Translations under genes and position numbers: made by a program
NCBI GenBank assembly: GCA_900498135.1
Contig: LR026961.1
Coordinates: 315,226 to 379,225, forward strand
Source of the DNA: an uncultured Desulfatiglans sp.
GTDB lineage: Bacteria > Desulfobacterota > DSM-4660 > Desulfatiglandales > Desulfatiglandaceae
Direction of reading: 5' to 3'
DNA: 64,000 nt
Notes under the pieces: generated by a model
Seen by the model: only the letters and a program-made list of their open reading frames with translations
Told to the model about the DNA's origin: nothing
Databases searched by the model: none
Part shown: one piece after another, positions 37,469 through 46,006 of the stretch
Position numbering within the stretch: the stretch's first letter is position 1
Layout: every line of letters starts with the position of its first letter

Positions 37469-37897
37469 ATGCGATTCTTTGCGATGCCCTACTCTTTGGG
37501 GTTGTTGACTGCATGGATACCGGTTTTTCTCCTCTCCCAGGCTGTGTGGGGGGAGGATCCCCAAGACCCCCCGGACCCCTGTGCAGCGCTGCGGCAGGAG
37601 ATCCAAACCCTTCGAAAAACCGTCGCCGCCTTGGAGGACGTCAACAACCTCTTCATGGAAAATCTGGCAAACTGCACCGAGGAAAACCAGGATCTGACTG
37701 AGCGCCTCGAGGGCTCCCCAAACCCGGTACCCGCCGTTGAAGAAGCGGAAAAGCAGCGTCTTATCGACCTCCTGCACCAGCGGCTTTCGGTCGATGATCC
37801 CCTCATCTATCTCCATAAACTGAATCCCGGCGAATTGGAAGCCCTGATTGCAGCGGTCGAAAAAGGGTGCAACCCTGCGGCGCAGCGTGCACCTTGA
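37469..37897 (+). CDS. Small secreted coiled-coil protein, unknown function
   Basis: A 142-residue protein. A hydrophobic N-terminus (about 8-27) followed by AVWGED suggests an exported protein cleaved after about residue 28. The body has two cysteines (in DPCAALR and LANCTEE) and a predicted coiled coil (about 40-80), with a helical C-terminal part (LIDLLHQRLSVDDPLIYLHKLNPGELEALIAAVEKGC). I recognise no family. A promoter-like pair lies 55 bp upstream. The 268-bp gap to map shows nothing clear. Confidence 0.6.
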   Translation: MRFFAMPYSLGLLTAWIPVFLLSQAVWGEDPQDPPDPCAALRQEIQTLRKTVAALEDVNNLFMENLANCTEENQDLTERLEGSPNPVPAVEEAEKQRLIDLLHQRLSVDDPLIYLHKLNPGELEALIAAVEKGCNPAAQRAP

Positions 37898-38165
37898 AGC
37901 CGTTTTTCGCGGCGCAATCGAGGCTGAGAGGCCTTCATCCGGATGGCCTCGCTGTGCCGCAGCATCCGGCGCCGCTTCCGTTCGGACGCTTCTGGCACCG
38001 GCCGATCGATGAAGTCCCCGTCCTATCGAAGCGAAGAGCGGTTCCTGGATATCGGATGTCCGGACCCATCTCAACGACAAGGGTTTTTCCGGTGAGATAC
38101 ACCACCAGCCGGCATCTCCGGAAGAACCAGACAGCTTTGAATCTGAGCAGAAATCGAGACACGGC

Positions 38166-39053
38166 ATGAAAAACAAGATCGTCAAGGTCGGCCGCAACGA
38201 TCCTTGCCCCTGCGGCAGCGGCCTCAAGTACAAGAAATGCTGCCTCCCGCGCGAACAAGCCGGGCAGCGTGGTCAAAAGGACCTCTATTGGAGTCGCCAT
38301 CACATCCGGATCAAGGAACCGATCGACATCGAGGGGATCCGGCGCGCCGGGAAGGTGGCGATCGCCACCCTTGACCTGGTGGAATCGCAGCTCAAGATCG
38401 GCATGACCACCGATGAGATCAACACCATCGTACACGAGTTTACGATCGCACAGGGCGCCGTACCCGCCCCTCTCCATTACCGCGGGTTCCCGAAAAGCGT
38501 CTGCACATCGGTCAACGAGGTCATCTGCCACGGCATCCCCGGCAGTCAGGCGCTGGAGGACGGCGACATCGTCAACGTCGACGTGACGCCGATCCTGAAC
38601 GGCTATTATGCCGACACCAGCAAGACCTTCTACGTCGGGACCCCCGGCCCCGATGCCCGTAAGATCGTCGAAACCGCCAGACAGTGTCTGAAACTCGGGC
38701 TGGACGCCGTAGCACCGGGAAAAACGGTCGGTGACATCGGCTGGGCGATTCAGCAATATGCCGAGTCGCAAAGATGCTCCGTGGTCCGGGAATTCGTCGG
38801 GCACGGGGTGGGCTTCGAATTCCACGAACCCCCGCAAATCCCCCATTACGGACGCAAAGGCGAGGGCATCGTGTTGATTCCGGGTATGGTCTTCACCGTG
38901 GAGCCGATGATCAATCTCGGGAGAAAGGAACTCGAGGTGCTGGACGACAATTGGACCGCGGTCACACGTGACCATTCGCTCTCGGCCCAGTTCGAGCAGA
39001 CGGTCGTCGTCACGGAAGACGGCTTCGAGAGCCTGACGCCCTACGATCTGTAA
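38166..39053 (+). CDS. map: Type I methionine aminopeptidase with N-terminal SEC-C zinc motif
   Basis: A 295-residue enzyme that removes N-terminal methionine. A SEC-C zinc finger ([16 protein letters not shown], residues 11-26) precedes the pita-bread domain, where [64 protein letters not shown] and [11 protein letters not shown] carry the five metal ligands. Fusions of SEC-C to MAP are known in several bacteria and may help ribosome docking. It is followed by queG on the same strand. Confidence 0.95.
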   Translation: MKNKIVKVGRNDPCPCGSGLKYKKCCLPREQAGQRGQKDLYWSRHHIRIKEPIDIEGIRRAGKVAIATLDLVESQLKIGMTTDEINTIVHEFTIAQGAVPAPLHYRGFPKSVCTSVNEVICHGIPGSQALEDGDIVNVDVTPILNGYYADTSKTFYVGTPGPDARKIVETARQCLKLGLDAVAPGKTVGDIGWAIQQYAESQRCSVVREFVGHGVGFEFHEPPQIPHYGRKGEGIVLIPGMVFTVEPMINLGRKELEVLDDNWTAVTRDHSLSAQFEQTVVVTEDGFESLTPYDL

Positions 39054-39167
39054 GGCGCAGTCTTCGAACGGACGATGGGTCGCAGGCCCTGCAGCCGGAC
39101 CTGCCCCCTCGTCGACCTATGCTATGTCCCGCAGGTTTTTCAACACGCTGAGATCGTTTACATCCGC

Positions 39168-40115
39168 ATGATGCGAGAAGGCTCGCCGAGCACGAATCCA
39201 CCCGACAGGGCCGTTTTCGAACGGAAAGCGAAGGAACGCGGCTTTTTGGGCGTGGGGTTCTCGCCGGCGGAAGCGCCTCTGTATCTCGATACCTTTCTGG
39301 AGTGGATCGCTGCGGACCGCCATGCCGGCATGCATTGGATGGCGAAGCACGCCGAGCTGCGCCGTCACCCTGCTGCACTTCTCGAAGGATGCCGGACCGT
39401 CATCTCGCTGGCCTATCCCTACTCACCCCGCAAACCGGTGACGACGGACAGTTTCGAGGCGGCTCGTTTCACCGAACCGCGCCTTCCCGATTATCATAAC
39501 CGCCTCAGAAAACACGCCCGTCCCCTCTTGGATCTCCTTCGCAGCTGGGATCCTCGGAGCAGAAACAGGATCTGCATAGATTCCGCACCCATTCTGGAAC
39601 GGAGCTTCGCTTTGCGGGCGGGCGTCGGCTTCATCGGCAAGAACAACCTCCTGATCGTCCCCGGATACGGATCCTACGTCTTTCTGCTCGAAATCCTCAC
39701 CACCATCCCTTTGACACCGACCCTCAGCACCCCGCCAAAGGACCAGTGCGGATCGTGCAACCGTTGCGTAGAGGCCTGCCCATCCGGCGCCCTCTCAGGG
39801 CCCCGCCTCTTCGATGCGAGCCTCTGTCTTTCCTACCGCACCATCGAGAGTCGCGACCCCCTGGGAGCCAATGCCGCTGAGGCGGCCAGGGACTGCTTTT
39901 TCGGCTGCGATGTGTGCCAGGAGGTCTGTCCCTTCAATCCGCCCCCGGGAACCGAGGATCCGTGCCTCCCCGGCGCAGCGGACATCCTGGCCATGGACAC
40001 GGAGGCCTTCGCGGCCCGATTCGGAACGAGCGCCTTCGCACGCGCCGGCCTCGAAAAAATCAAAGGCAATCTCCTGGCCATCGTGCAATCGGGATCAACC
40101 CGCCGCCGCGGGTGA
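39168..40115 (+). CDS. queG: Epoxyqueuosine reductase QueG
   Basis: A cobalamin-dependent enzyme of about 315 residues catalysing the last step of queuosine formation in tRNA. It has the N-terminal GFLGVGFSPAEAP and MHWMAKHAELRRHP, the CIDSAPILERSFALRAGVGFIGKNNLLI region, and two ferredoxin-like cluster motifs: CGSCNRCVEACP and CFFGCDVCQEVCP. Two adjacent ATG codons at 39168 and 39171 are the likely start; the longer frame lacks family sequence. Its end overlaps the convergent flavoprotein gene by 21 bp. Confidence 0.94.
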   Translation: MMREGSPSTNPPDRAVFERKAKERGFLGVGFSPAEAPLYLDTFLEWIAADRHAGMHWMAKHAELRRHPAALLEGCRTVISLAYPYSPRKPVTTDSFEAARFTEPRLPDYHNRLRKHARPLLDLLRSWDPRSRNRICIDSAPILERSFALRAGVGFIGKNNLLIVPGYGSYVFLLEILTTIPLTPTLSTPPKDQCGSCNRCVEACPSGALSGPRLFDASLCLSYRTIESRDPLGANAAEAARDCFFGCDVCQEVCPFNPPPGTEDPCLPGAADILAMDTEAFAARFGTSAFARAGLEKIKGNLLAIVQSGSTRRRG

Positions 40116-40703
40116 TCCGCCCGTCCGCTCCGCCTCGACCGCTTCCCGGCCGAACCGGAATGCGTCTTCGAGCAGCTCGGGATGTTTATCCAAATCCGAC
40201 CGTTTTTCGAGGCCCCTGGCGAAAAAGCCCTCCCCGCAGTGCATGTCCAAGGCGTCGAAAAAGTAGCGTGCCTCCATGCGGGCCCCGTCAAAAAGCGTTT
40301 TTCCTTTGGTGGCGCCTGCAGCAACCAGGTACCCCGTGCCGCCGTCGTAGCGTTTCCGCTCCTCGCGCGTCTTGAGCAGCATGCGGCGCGCCCACATCGC
40401 CTGGGAACGGTCCACCAGGGCCTTGGCCTGGGCCGTAATACCGTAGAAAAAGATCGGCGAGGCCAGAAAGATCACCGAGGCCTCGGCCAGCATCGGGTAG
40501 ACCTCCTGCATGTCGTCCTTGACGACGCATTCGCCGGTCTTATCGCACCCTCCGCACTCGATGCACCCGGACATCTTCAATTTGCGGACATAAATGCGCT
40601 TCACCTCGGCACCGGCCGCCTGCGCGCCCTCGAGGACGCTGTCCAGAAGGCGGTCGGTGTTCCCGCCCTTGCGGGGGCTGCCGTAGATACCCAGTACGTT
40701 CAT
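40095..40703 (-). CDS. Iron-sulfur flavoprotein / NADPH-dependent FMN reductase family
   Basis: A 202-residue flavodoxin-like protein. GIYGSPRKGGNTDRLLDSVLEG (residues 4-25) is the FMN phosphate loop. CIECGGCDKTGECVV (about 47-61) gives the compact Cys set of Isf-type proteins, and FLASPIFFYGITAQAKALVDRSQ is typical. It probably transfers electrons or reduces quinone-like or oxidised substrates in anaerobes. The ATG follows AAAGGATG. It lies downstream of a methyltransferase and hydrolase on the same strand. Confidence 0.88.
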   Translation of the reverse strand: MNVLGIYGSPRKGGNTDRLLDSVLEGAQAAGAEVKRIYVRKLKMSGCIECGGCDKTGECVVKDDMQEVYPMLAEASVIFLASPIFFYGITAQAKALVDRSQAMWARRMLLKTREERKRYDGGTGYLVAAGATKGKTLFDGARMEARYFFDALDMHCGEGFFARGLEKRSDLDKHPELLEDAFRFGREAVEAERTGGSPAAAG

Positions 40704-40768
40704 CGGTCATCCTTTCATTCAGGGTGTCGTTCTTGTCGGAAGAACCCTCTATCGGGTCGAGGGTCCCT

Positions 40769-41323
40769 TCAGGGAGCGTCGATGGTCCTCTTGCGGCAGA
40801 TGATCTCGGCCATTGCGCGATCAGGGTCCGGTCTGATGCCCTCCCAGGAATGGATCACCTCCCAGTCCTCGAACCATCCAAGCAACTCACCGGGGTTCAG
40901 GAGGTGGTCCGGATTGCGCGGACGCCCCAGCAGCCGCTGCGCCGTGGTGAACGTGGAATAGATCAGAATCCCACCTTCCAGAAGCGATTTGCGGAGGCAT
41001 GGAATCAACGGCCTGTGCAAGTAGCGAAACACGAGGATCCCGCCGTAATGCTGCCCGTCCAGAGGGTTTTCCCCGGCCTTCTCGAGATCGACCTCCCAGA
41101 ACTCCACGTCGACCCCAGCCTCCGCAGCCGATCGGCGCGCCTTCTCGAGCATCCCCTTCGAGACGTCGCAGAGGGTCACCTGCACCCCGAGTCTTGCGAG
41201 GAAGATCCCGTTCCGTCCGTCACCGCAGGCCACATCCAGGACCCGGCCGTGGAACCGCTCGGAGGTGAAAAGGTCCGCATGCGCGATCAGAAGCGGATGC
41301 GGGCTGCCCGGATCACGCGGCAT
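40769..41323 (-). CDS. Class I SAM-dependent methyltransferase (TehB-like)
   Basis: A 184-residue methyltransferase: motif I VLDVACGDGRNGIFLARLG, VTLCDVSKGMLEKARRSA, and YSTFTTAQRLLGRPRNPDHLLNPGELLGWF near the end, as in TehB-type tellurite or thiol methyltransferases. The start is the ATG at 41323; the longer frame is the 3' part of the overlapping hydrolase gene in another frame. It overlaps that gene by 11 bp, suggesting coupling. Substrate unknown. Confidence 0.82.
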   Translation of the reverse strand: MPRDPGSPHPLLIAHADLFTSERFHGRVLDVACGDGRNGIFLARLGVQVTLCDVSKGMLEKARRSAAEAGVDVEFWEVDLEKAGENPLDGQHYGGILVFRYLHRPLIPCLRKSLLEGGILIYSTFTTAQRLLGRPRNPDHLLNPGELLGWFEDWEVIHSWEGIRPDPDRAMAEIICRKRTIDAP

Positions 41324-42254
41324 CACGGGATCCCCCGCCGCCCGCAGCCGCTCCGAGGTGGCGTTCAACGAAGGCCTTGATGGCCTCGGGGTACCCCGGA
41401 TCCAGGCTGGCGCTGCTATGATCGCTGCCCTGCGCCACAAAAAGCTCGGCCTTTCCCGCCGGAAAAGCGTCCCTCAGGTTCCACGCGTGCTGGAGTGGAA
41501 AATGCTGGTCCTTTTCGCCGTGAATCAGGAGAACAGGGCAGTGGAGCAAAGGGGCGATCCGCACGGGGCTGACCCGATCCATGCGGAAACGGTAGAAGAG
41601 ATCCATCCATGCCACCACGGCCGGAGCAAACACCAGCCCGAAGAACCAGTTGAAGTTCCGGTAAAGCCGCAGCAAGGCCTCGCGTGTCCGGGCGTAACAC
41701 CCTTCCAAAAACAGGAGCCTCACCCTCTCCGGGTTTCGCCCCGCCGCAATGATCGCCCCGGCTGCCCCGGCTGAGTGCCCGTAAAGGAGAAGCGGCCGCC
41801 CGATCCAGCGCATGACCGTTTCGATGTCCTCTGCGAAGCGGAAGGCATTCATGAAGGGATAGGGACTCGAACCGCCATGATCCCGCGCGCTGTGCAGGAC
41901 GGTTGTAAATCCCAGGTTTCCGAAGATTCGGGCCCGCCCGACCATCCGGTCGCGGTTGCGGCTCCACCCGTGGGCGAGGAGGACGATCCCGCGCGAGGCC
42001 GCCACCCCGCCCTCGGGCTCGACCCGCCAGACCTCCAGATAACCCCCGTCGGCCGCGGAGATGCGCACATCCTCGACCTCTCCCCAGTCGGGCAGATCGC
42101 GGACTGGATGACGGGGGACGCGGTGGACCACATAGGTCAGGAGAAGACTGATGCAAAGATAGAGAACGAAAACCGTCAGGATCCCGTAAAGAACCGCCAA
42201 GGCGTCCCACCTTTCAATCGCCGGCACCGCTGCGAAGGCGCAACACCTTCCCAA
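41313..42254 (-). CDS. Membrane-anchored alpha/beta hydrolase
   Basis: A hydrolase with an N-terminal membrane segment (about 20-42) and an alpha/beta-hydrolase domain: GIVLLAHGWSRNRDRM, LYGHSAGAAGAI with the nucleophile elbow GHSAG, LLIHGEKDQHFP (acid) and QGSDHSSA (His). It resembles YfhR/BEM46-like serine hydrolases. The start is uncertain: TTG at 42254 gives 313 residues; TTG at 42200 has a better AAAGGTGG site and keeps the membrane segment. It diverges from the HNH gene. Confidence 0.82.
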   Translation of the reverse strand: MGRCCAFAAVPAIERWDALAVLYGILTVFVLYLCISLLLTYVVHRVPRHPVRDLPDWGEVEDVRISAADGGYLEVWRVEPEGGVAASRGIVLLAHGWSRNRDRMVGRARIFGNLGFTTVLHSARDHGGSSPYPFMNAFRFAEDIETVMRWIGRPLLLYGHSAGAAGAIIAAGRNPERVRLLFLEGCYARTREALLRLYRNFNWFFGLVFAPAVVAWMDLFYRFRMDRVSPVRIAPLLHCPVLLIHGEKDQHFPLQHAWNLRDAFPAGKAELFVAQGSDHSSASLDPGYPEAIKAFVERHLGAAAGGGGSRDAA

Positions 42255-42277
42255 CCGGATGCAAACCTACTTTTTAC

Positions 42278-42306
42278 TTGATTATTCCAGATACTTGAGT
42301 TACTGT
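42278..42306 (+). promoter_or_regulatory. Putative promoter of the HNH nuclease gene
   Basis: TTGATT (42278-42283) and TACTGT (42301-42306) with 17 bp spacing lie about 58 bp before the ATG at 42364, in a locally AT-rich stretch. Confidence 0.4.
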
Positions 42307-42363
42307 GCCTCTGTTTTGCGGTTGTTCATCCCGATCCCAAACCTCCATACAGGTGAAGGTGTT

Positions 42364-42888
42364 ATGGATAGGGTCCTGCTGCTGAACATCACCTATGAAC
42401 CTCTCAAGATCATCAACTGGCGAAAGGCGGTGACGCTGCTTTCGCTCGGGAAGGTGGAGGTCCTGGAGGAGTATGGCCGTGAGATCCGCTCGGTCAGCTT
42501 CCAGATCAAGCTCCCTGCCGTCGTGAGGCTCCTGAGGCTTGTCAGACGCCCTCTGAAACCGGTCAAATTCTCCCGCCAGAACATCTATGCCCGGGACAAA
42601 TACACCTGTCAATACTGCGGTGAATCCTTTGCGCCCGAAGAGTTGACCTACGACCATGTCATTCCGCGCTCACGAGGCGGCAGGACGGAATGGGGAAACA
42701 TCGTCAGTTGCTGCGTCGAGTGCAACCGCCGAAAAGGCGGACGTACGCCGCAAGAGGCCGGCATGCGGCTGATCCAGAAACCCTCGCGCCCCAAGTGGCT
42801 TCCCGTCTTGAAGATCACCGTCGGCATCAACGACGTGCCGACCTCCTGGCGCGATTATCTCTATTGGAATATGGAGCTGATGGAGTAG
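42364..42888 (+). CDS. HNH endonuclease
   Basis: A 174-residue HNH protein of the widespread chromosomal type: MDRVLLLNITYEPLKIINW at the start, then CQYCGESFAPEELTYDHVIPRSRGG with the DH pair, and the second zinc pair in CVECNRRKGGRTP. It ends with PTSWRDYLYWNMEL. Such single-copy HNH proteins are common in Desulfobacterota and Cyanobacteria, and no cellular role is established. The ATG at 42364 follows AGGTGAAGGTG; the longer frame has an unrelated start. Confidence 0.9.
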   Translation: MDRVLLLNITYEPLKIINWRKAVTLLSLGKVEVLEEYGREIRSVSFQIKLPAVVRLLRLVRRPLKPVKFSRQNIYARDKYTCQYCGESFAPEELTYDHVIPRSRGGRTEWGNIVSCCVECNRRKGGRTPQEAGMRLIQKPSRPKWLPVLKITVGINDVPTSWRDYLYWNMELME

Positions 42889-42900
42889 TCCGCGTCCCGT

Positions 42901-43320
42901 TCATGCGACAGCGGCCGCGATGCGCTCACTGAGCCGGCCGATCGCCCCCATGTCCCCCGTCTTGAGTTCCCAGCTCGATACCGGCAACGGCGACTCCTGC
43001 CCCGAGCGCGGGATCAGGTGCAGGTGGTAGTGCATCACCACCTGGTTCACGCCGCGTCCGTTCAACTGCAGGCACGCGATCCCGACCGGCGCGAGTACCT
43101 GCTTCAAGGCATCGGCGATCCGCTTCCCCGCCAACTGGACCGCGGAGAGATCTTCGGGGGGGATTTCCCACAGGTTTTCAGCGTGTTTTTTTGGGATGAC
43201 CAGGGTGTGTCCGGCCGTGATCGGGTTGATGTCGGCGAAAGCCAGAACCCTCTCGTCTTCAAAGATCTTGAAACAGGGAATCTCCCCGCGGACGATCTTA
43301 CAGAAGATGCATTCTTCCAC
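42901..43320 (-). CDS. HIT family protein (HINT-like nucleotide hydrolase)
   Basis: A 139-residue histidine-triad protein: CIFCKIVRGEIPCFKIFEDERVLAFADINPITAGHTLVIPKKH and the triad HYHLHLIPR. Such proteins hydrolyse adenosine phosphoramidates or AMP-lysine. The GTG at 43320 lies just after the upstream gene's stop, with a GAGGAGGAGG site within that gene, so both are coupled. Confidence 0.93.
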   Translation of the reverse strand: MEECIFCKIVRGEIPCFKIFEDERVLAFADINPITAGHTLVIPKKHAENLWEIPPEDLSAVQLAGKRIADALKQVLAPVGIACLQLNGRGVNQVVMHYHLHLIPRSGQESPLPVSSWELKTGDMGAIGRLSERIAAAVA

Positions 43321-43321
43321 C

Positions 43322-43663
43322 TCAAACCTCCTCCTCTTCTACAGGATCCTCGTGACCTCGCGACGCCCCGATGCGGCTCAGGATATCCAGCACCTCCTGC
43401 TTCTGCGCGGGGTCCGGTTGCGCCCCCCGGCGCAGGTTCAACGAGCGGAGAACATCGTAGGTTCCATCCGGGAAAACCACCGGGATCCGGCTGATGTAAT
43501 CGGGATCGGCGCAGCATCCGGGGGCGAAATACCTTCCGGGGCGCTTCCCCTCCCGCAGGCATTGCACAGCGGCACGATACCCCTCCGGACCCAAGATCCT
43601 TCCGGTCTCGCCTCGGAAAGTCGCGACCCATTCACCCGGGGCAAAGGCCCGCTTGCCAGACAT
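43322..43663 (-). CDS. Small conserved hypothetical protein
   Basis: A 113-residue protein (MSGKRAFAPGEWVATFRGETG) with GRYFAPGCCADPDYISRIPVVFPDGTYDVLRSL in the middle and an acidic end. A GGAGGATG site precedes the ATG. The paired cysteines are notable, but I cannot assign a family. It is coupled to the HIT gene immediately downstream, so a nucleotide- or stress-related role is possible but unproven. Confidence 0.65.
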   Translation of the reverse strand: MSGKRAFAPGEWVATFRGETGRILGPEGYRAAVQCLREGKRPGRYFAPGCCADPDYISRIPVVFPDGTYDVLRSLNLRRGAQPDPAQKQEVLDILSRIGASRGHEDPVEEEEV

Positions 43664-43784
43664 ATCATCCTCCTTCGAGCGGAGGGCATGAAACACGGAG
43701 GAAACAGGCCGTCCCCGCCGCCTCCAAGGCTCTTATCCTAATAGCGGGAGCGTGAGATGTCGAGCCCCCTTTTTGCATCCCCTG

Positions 43785-44495
43785 TCAAAACCATCCAGGC
43801 ACGCGTCTCCAAGCGCTCTGCAAGGCGGCGTCCCTCGCTTTGCATTCCGGATCATGCCTTTTCAGTAAATTCCAGAACTCCCTCGAATGGTTCATGTGGA
43901 TCGTATGACAGAGTTCGTGCAGCATCACATGGTCGACCCACTCGCGAGGCAGAAACAGGAGCTTGCAGTTGAGGCTGATGGTCTTCCTGCTGGAGCAGCT
44001 CCCCCAGCGGGTTTTCTGGCACCTGACCGCCGCCTGCCCAAACCGCAACCCTGTCTGATGGGCAAGCGCCTCCAGCCATTGGGGCAGAACTCCCCTGGCC
44101 TTCTGGGTGACCCATGCACGCAGCGCGGCCTGAGCCGCCACCGCCTCGCCCGTCCCTCCGCAAACCATGAGTTCGCGCTCACCCACTTCGACGATCCGGA
44201 TCCCCGCTGAACGGGAAGGCAGAAAGCCGACCGTGAATTCGGCTTCGATCGCCTGCAGGACGATTCGATCCGGCACTGCAGCCCTGGCACCCGCCGCCCC
44301 AAAGGCACCCTGCCGAGCGAGGCGCGACTGCGCCCGCGCCAGCCAGTCCTCCTTCTCCTCGAGGATGGCAGGGATCCGTGCCCGATCGAAGCCCCTGGGC
44401 ACAACCACCACAAGCCCTTCGCGCAGGGACAGCTCGAGCCTGACGCGTCTTGCCCGCGGGCTCTCTCTGACGCTGTATGTCTTTCGGTCCGCCAC
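43785..44495 (-). CDS. YgjP-like (DUF45/WLM) zinc metallopeptidase
   Basis: A 236-residue putative peptidase. It has the YgjP-family layout: SVRESPRARRVRLELSLREGLVVVVPRGF at the start, RCQKTRWGSCSSRKTISLNCKLLFLPREWVDHVMLHELCH, and the zinc motif HELCHTIHMNH with ligands His193 and His197. The GTG at 44495 has GGAGGCGG upstream; the longer open frame is antisense to nothing real but overlaps the acyl-CoA dehydrogenase. It begins about 18 bp downstream of that gene's stop. Confidence 0.87.
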   Translation of the reverse strand: MADRKTYSVRESPRARRVRLELSLREGLVVVVPRGFDRARIPAILEEKEDWLARAQSRLARQGAFGAAGARAAVPDRIVLQAIEAEFTVGFLPSRSAGIRIVEVGERELMVCGGTGEAVAAQAALRAWVTQKARGVLPQWLEALAHQTGLRFGQAAVRCQKTRWGSCSSRKTISLNCKLLFLPREWVDHVMLHELCHTIHMNHSREFWNLLKRHDPECKARDAALQSAWRRVPGWF

Positions 44496-44512
44496 AACCC
44501 GCCTCCAGGGTC

Positions 44513-45718
44513 TCAAATCAGGTTCATGCGGATAAAATCCAGGTTCAGCTTCTTGAGGATCCGGACCATGTTGTTGAGCTGGACCTCCACCGTTCCCTCG
44601 TAGATCTCCACGATCCGGTTGTCGCGATACCTCCGCTCGACCTCCTGCTCCAGAAAATAGCCGTATCCCCCGAAAACGGTGATCGTCTCGTCGATCACCT
44701 GTTTGGCCGTCTCCGGGACGTGATGCTTCACCATGGACGTGAACAGCGGAATAGCGGCGGCCGTCTGCTCCGTTCGGTTGTCGCACAGCCAAGCCGCATA
44801 GTAGGTCATCCATTTCATGGACTGGATCTGGCTCCACAACCTGCCCAGTTTGTGCCCGATCGCCTGGAAGTCGATGATGGGCTTTTCGAACTGCCGCCTT
44901 TCCCTCGCGTGCTTGAGCGCCTTCAGAAACGCGCCCTCCGCGTTGCCCAAGGCCTGGGCCCCGATTTCGATCCGGCTTTCATCCAGGAAATCGAGGATAT
45001 TCAAAAGGCCGCGGCCCCTTTCCCCCAGGATATTTTCCTTCGGGACCTTCAGGTTGTGAAAGACCACCTCCCCGCTCGATGTCGTCCGCAGCCCCATCTT
45101 GTGGGGGATCTCGTTGATCTCCATCCGGCCCTCGAGCCATGTGGCGGGATCGCGTTGGACGAGGATCGTCGACATCCCTTTTCCGGGAGGCGCCTCGGCG
45201 TCTTCCTGTGCCAGCACGATGAAAAAATCGGCATAGGCCGCGTTGGTCGTAAAGACTTTCACACCGTTCAAGACAAATCCGTCGACGGTTTCGGTCAGCG
45301 TGGTCTCCATGCTCCTCAAGTCGCTTCCGTGGTTCGGCTCGGTGAAGGAAACGGCGGACACCCACTTCCCCTCGGTCAAAGGCGTCAGGAATTTCTGCTT
45401 TTGCTCCGGCGTCCCGAAGATCCGCACGATCTTGGCCGGAAGGTACGCCAGATGGATGGCCATTCCGAGACCCGAATCCGCCTTGCAGAACTCCTCGATG
45501 ACGAGGACATTTTCCATGACACCCATGCCGCCACCCCCGATCTCTTCGGAATAATCGATCCCGATGAAACCGAGCCCCCCCGCCTTCTCATAGAGCTCCC
45601 TCGGAAAACGGTGATTGAACTCGCACTCTTCAGCGAGATCCGGTTTGAATTCACCTCGTGCAAACTCCGCCGCCGCCCGCTTGATATCCTTCTGTTCCCT
45701 GCTCAAAGAAAAATCCAT
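44513..45718 (-). CDS. Acyl-CoA dehydrogenase
   Basis: A 401-residue flavoprotein. It has the N-terminal FSLSREQKDIKRAAAEFA, IGIDYSEEIGGGGMGVME, AVSFTEPNHGSDLRSMETTL (FAD contact), VFTTNAAYAD, RIEIGAQALGNAEGAF and the C-terminal ETITVFGGYGYFLEQEVERRYRDNRIVEIYEGT with the putative catalytic Glu. GGGAGGTG precedes the ATG. With the second dehydrogenase and IclR gene upstream it forms a fatty-acid or CoA-ester catabolic group. The specific chain length is not predictable. Confidence 0.94.
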   Translation of the reverse strand: MDFSLSREQKDIKRAAAEFARGEFKPDLAEECEFNHRFPRELYEKAGGLGFIGIDYSEEIGGGGMGVMENVLVIEEFCKADSGLGMAIHLAYLPAKIVRIFGTPEQKQKFLTPLTEGKWVSAVSFTEPNHGSDLRSMETTLTETVDGFVLNGVKVFTTNAAYADFFIVLAQEDAEAPPGKGMSTILVQRDPATWLEGRMEINEIPHKMGLRTTSSGEVVFHNLKVPKENILGERGRGLLNILDFLDESRIEIGAQALGNAEGAFLKALKHARERRQFEKPIIDFQAIGHKLGRLWSQIQSMKWMTYYAAWLCDNRTEQTAAAIPLFTSMVKHHVPETAKQVIDETITVFGGYGYFLEQEVERRYRDNRIVEIYEGTVEVQLNNMVRILKKLNLDFIRMNLI

Positions 45719-45907
45719 TGCGTGGCACCTCCCTCGATCATTTTCAGACCCCGCTCCCTGGAAAGTTTAGGGAATCCTTCAAACACAATCAAGCTACCAG
45801 CCGCGGCCGCCCCCGAGGGTCGGGATAAAAGAGGTTCGGACGCTCAACTCCACCATTTCGCAACGAGTCCCGGTTCAGCCCGTACCAAGAAAATCCATCA
45901 GGAGCAC

Positions 45908-45990
45908 AAAGATGCCCTGCAGGTCACCGCACGAGCAATCGCGCGGATTGACGCCAAGATCGAACAAAAAGGCCATTTCCGGATGGAGAC
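45908..45990. repeat. Partial intergenic repeat, copy F
   Basis: A diverged half copy (CCCTGCAGGTC, GGATTGACGCCAAGAT, CATTTCCGGATGG) lies in the 288-bp gap between the two acyl-CoA dehydrogenase genes. Confidence 0.7.
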
Positions 45991-46006
45991 TATTTCAGGA
46001 CCGGCC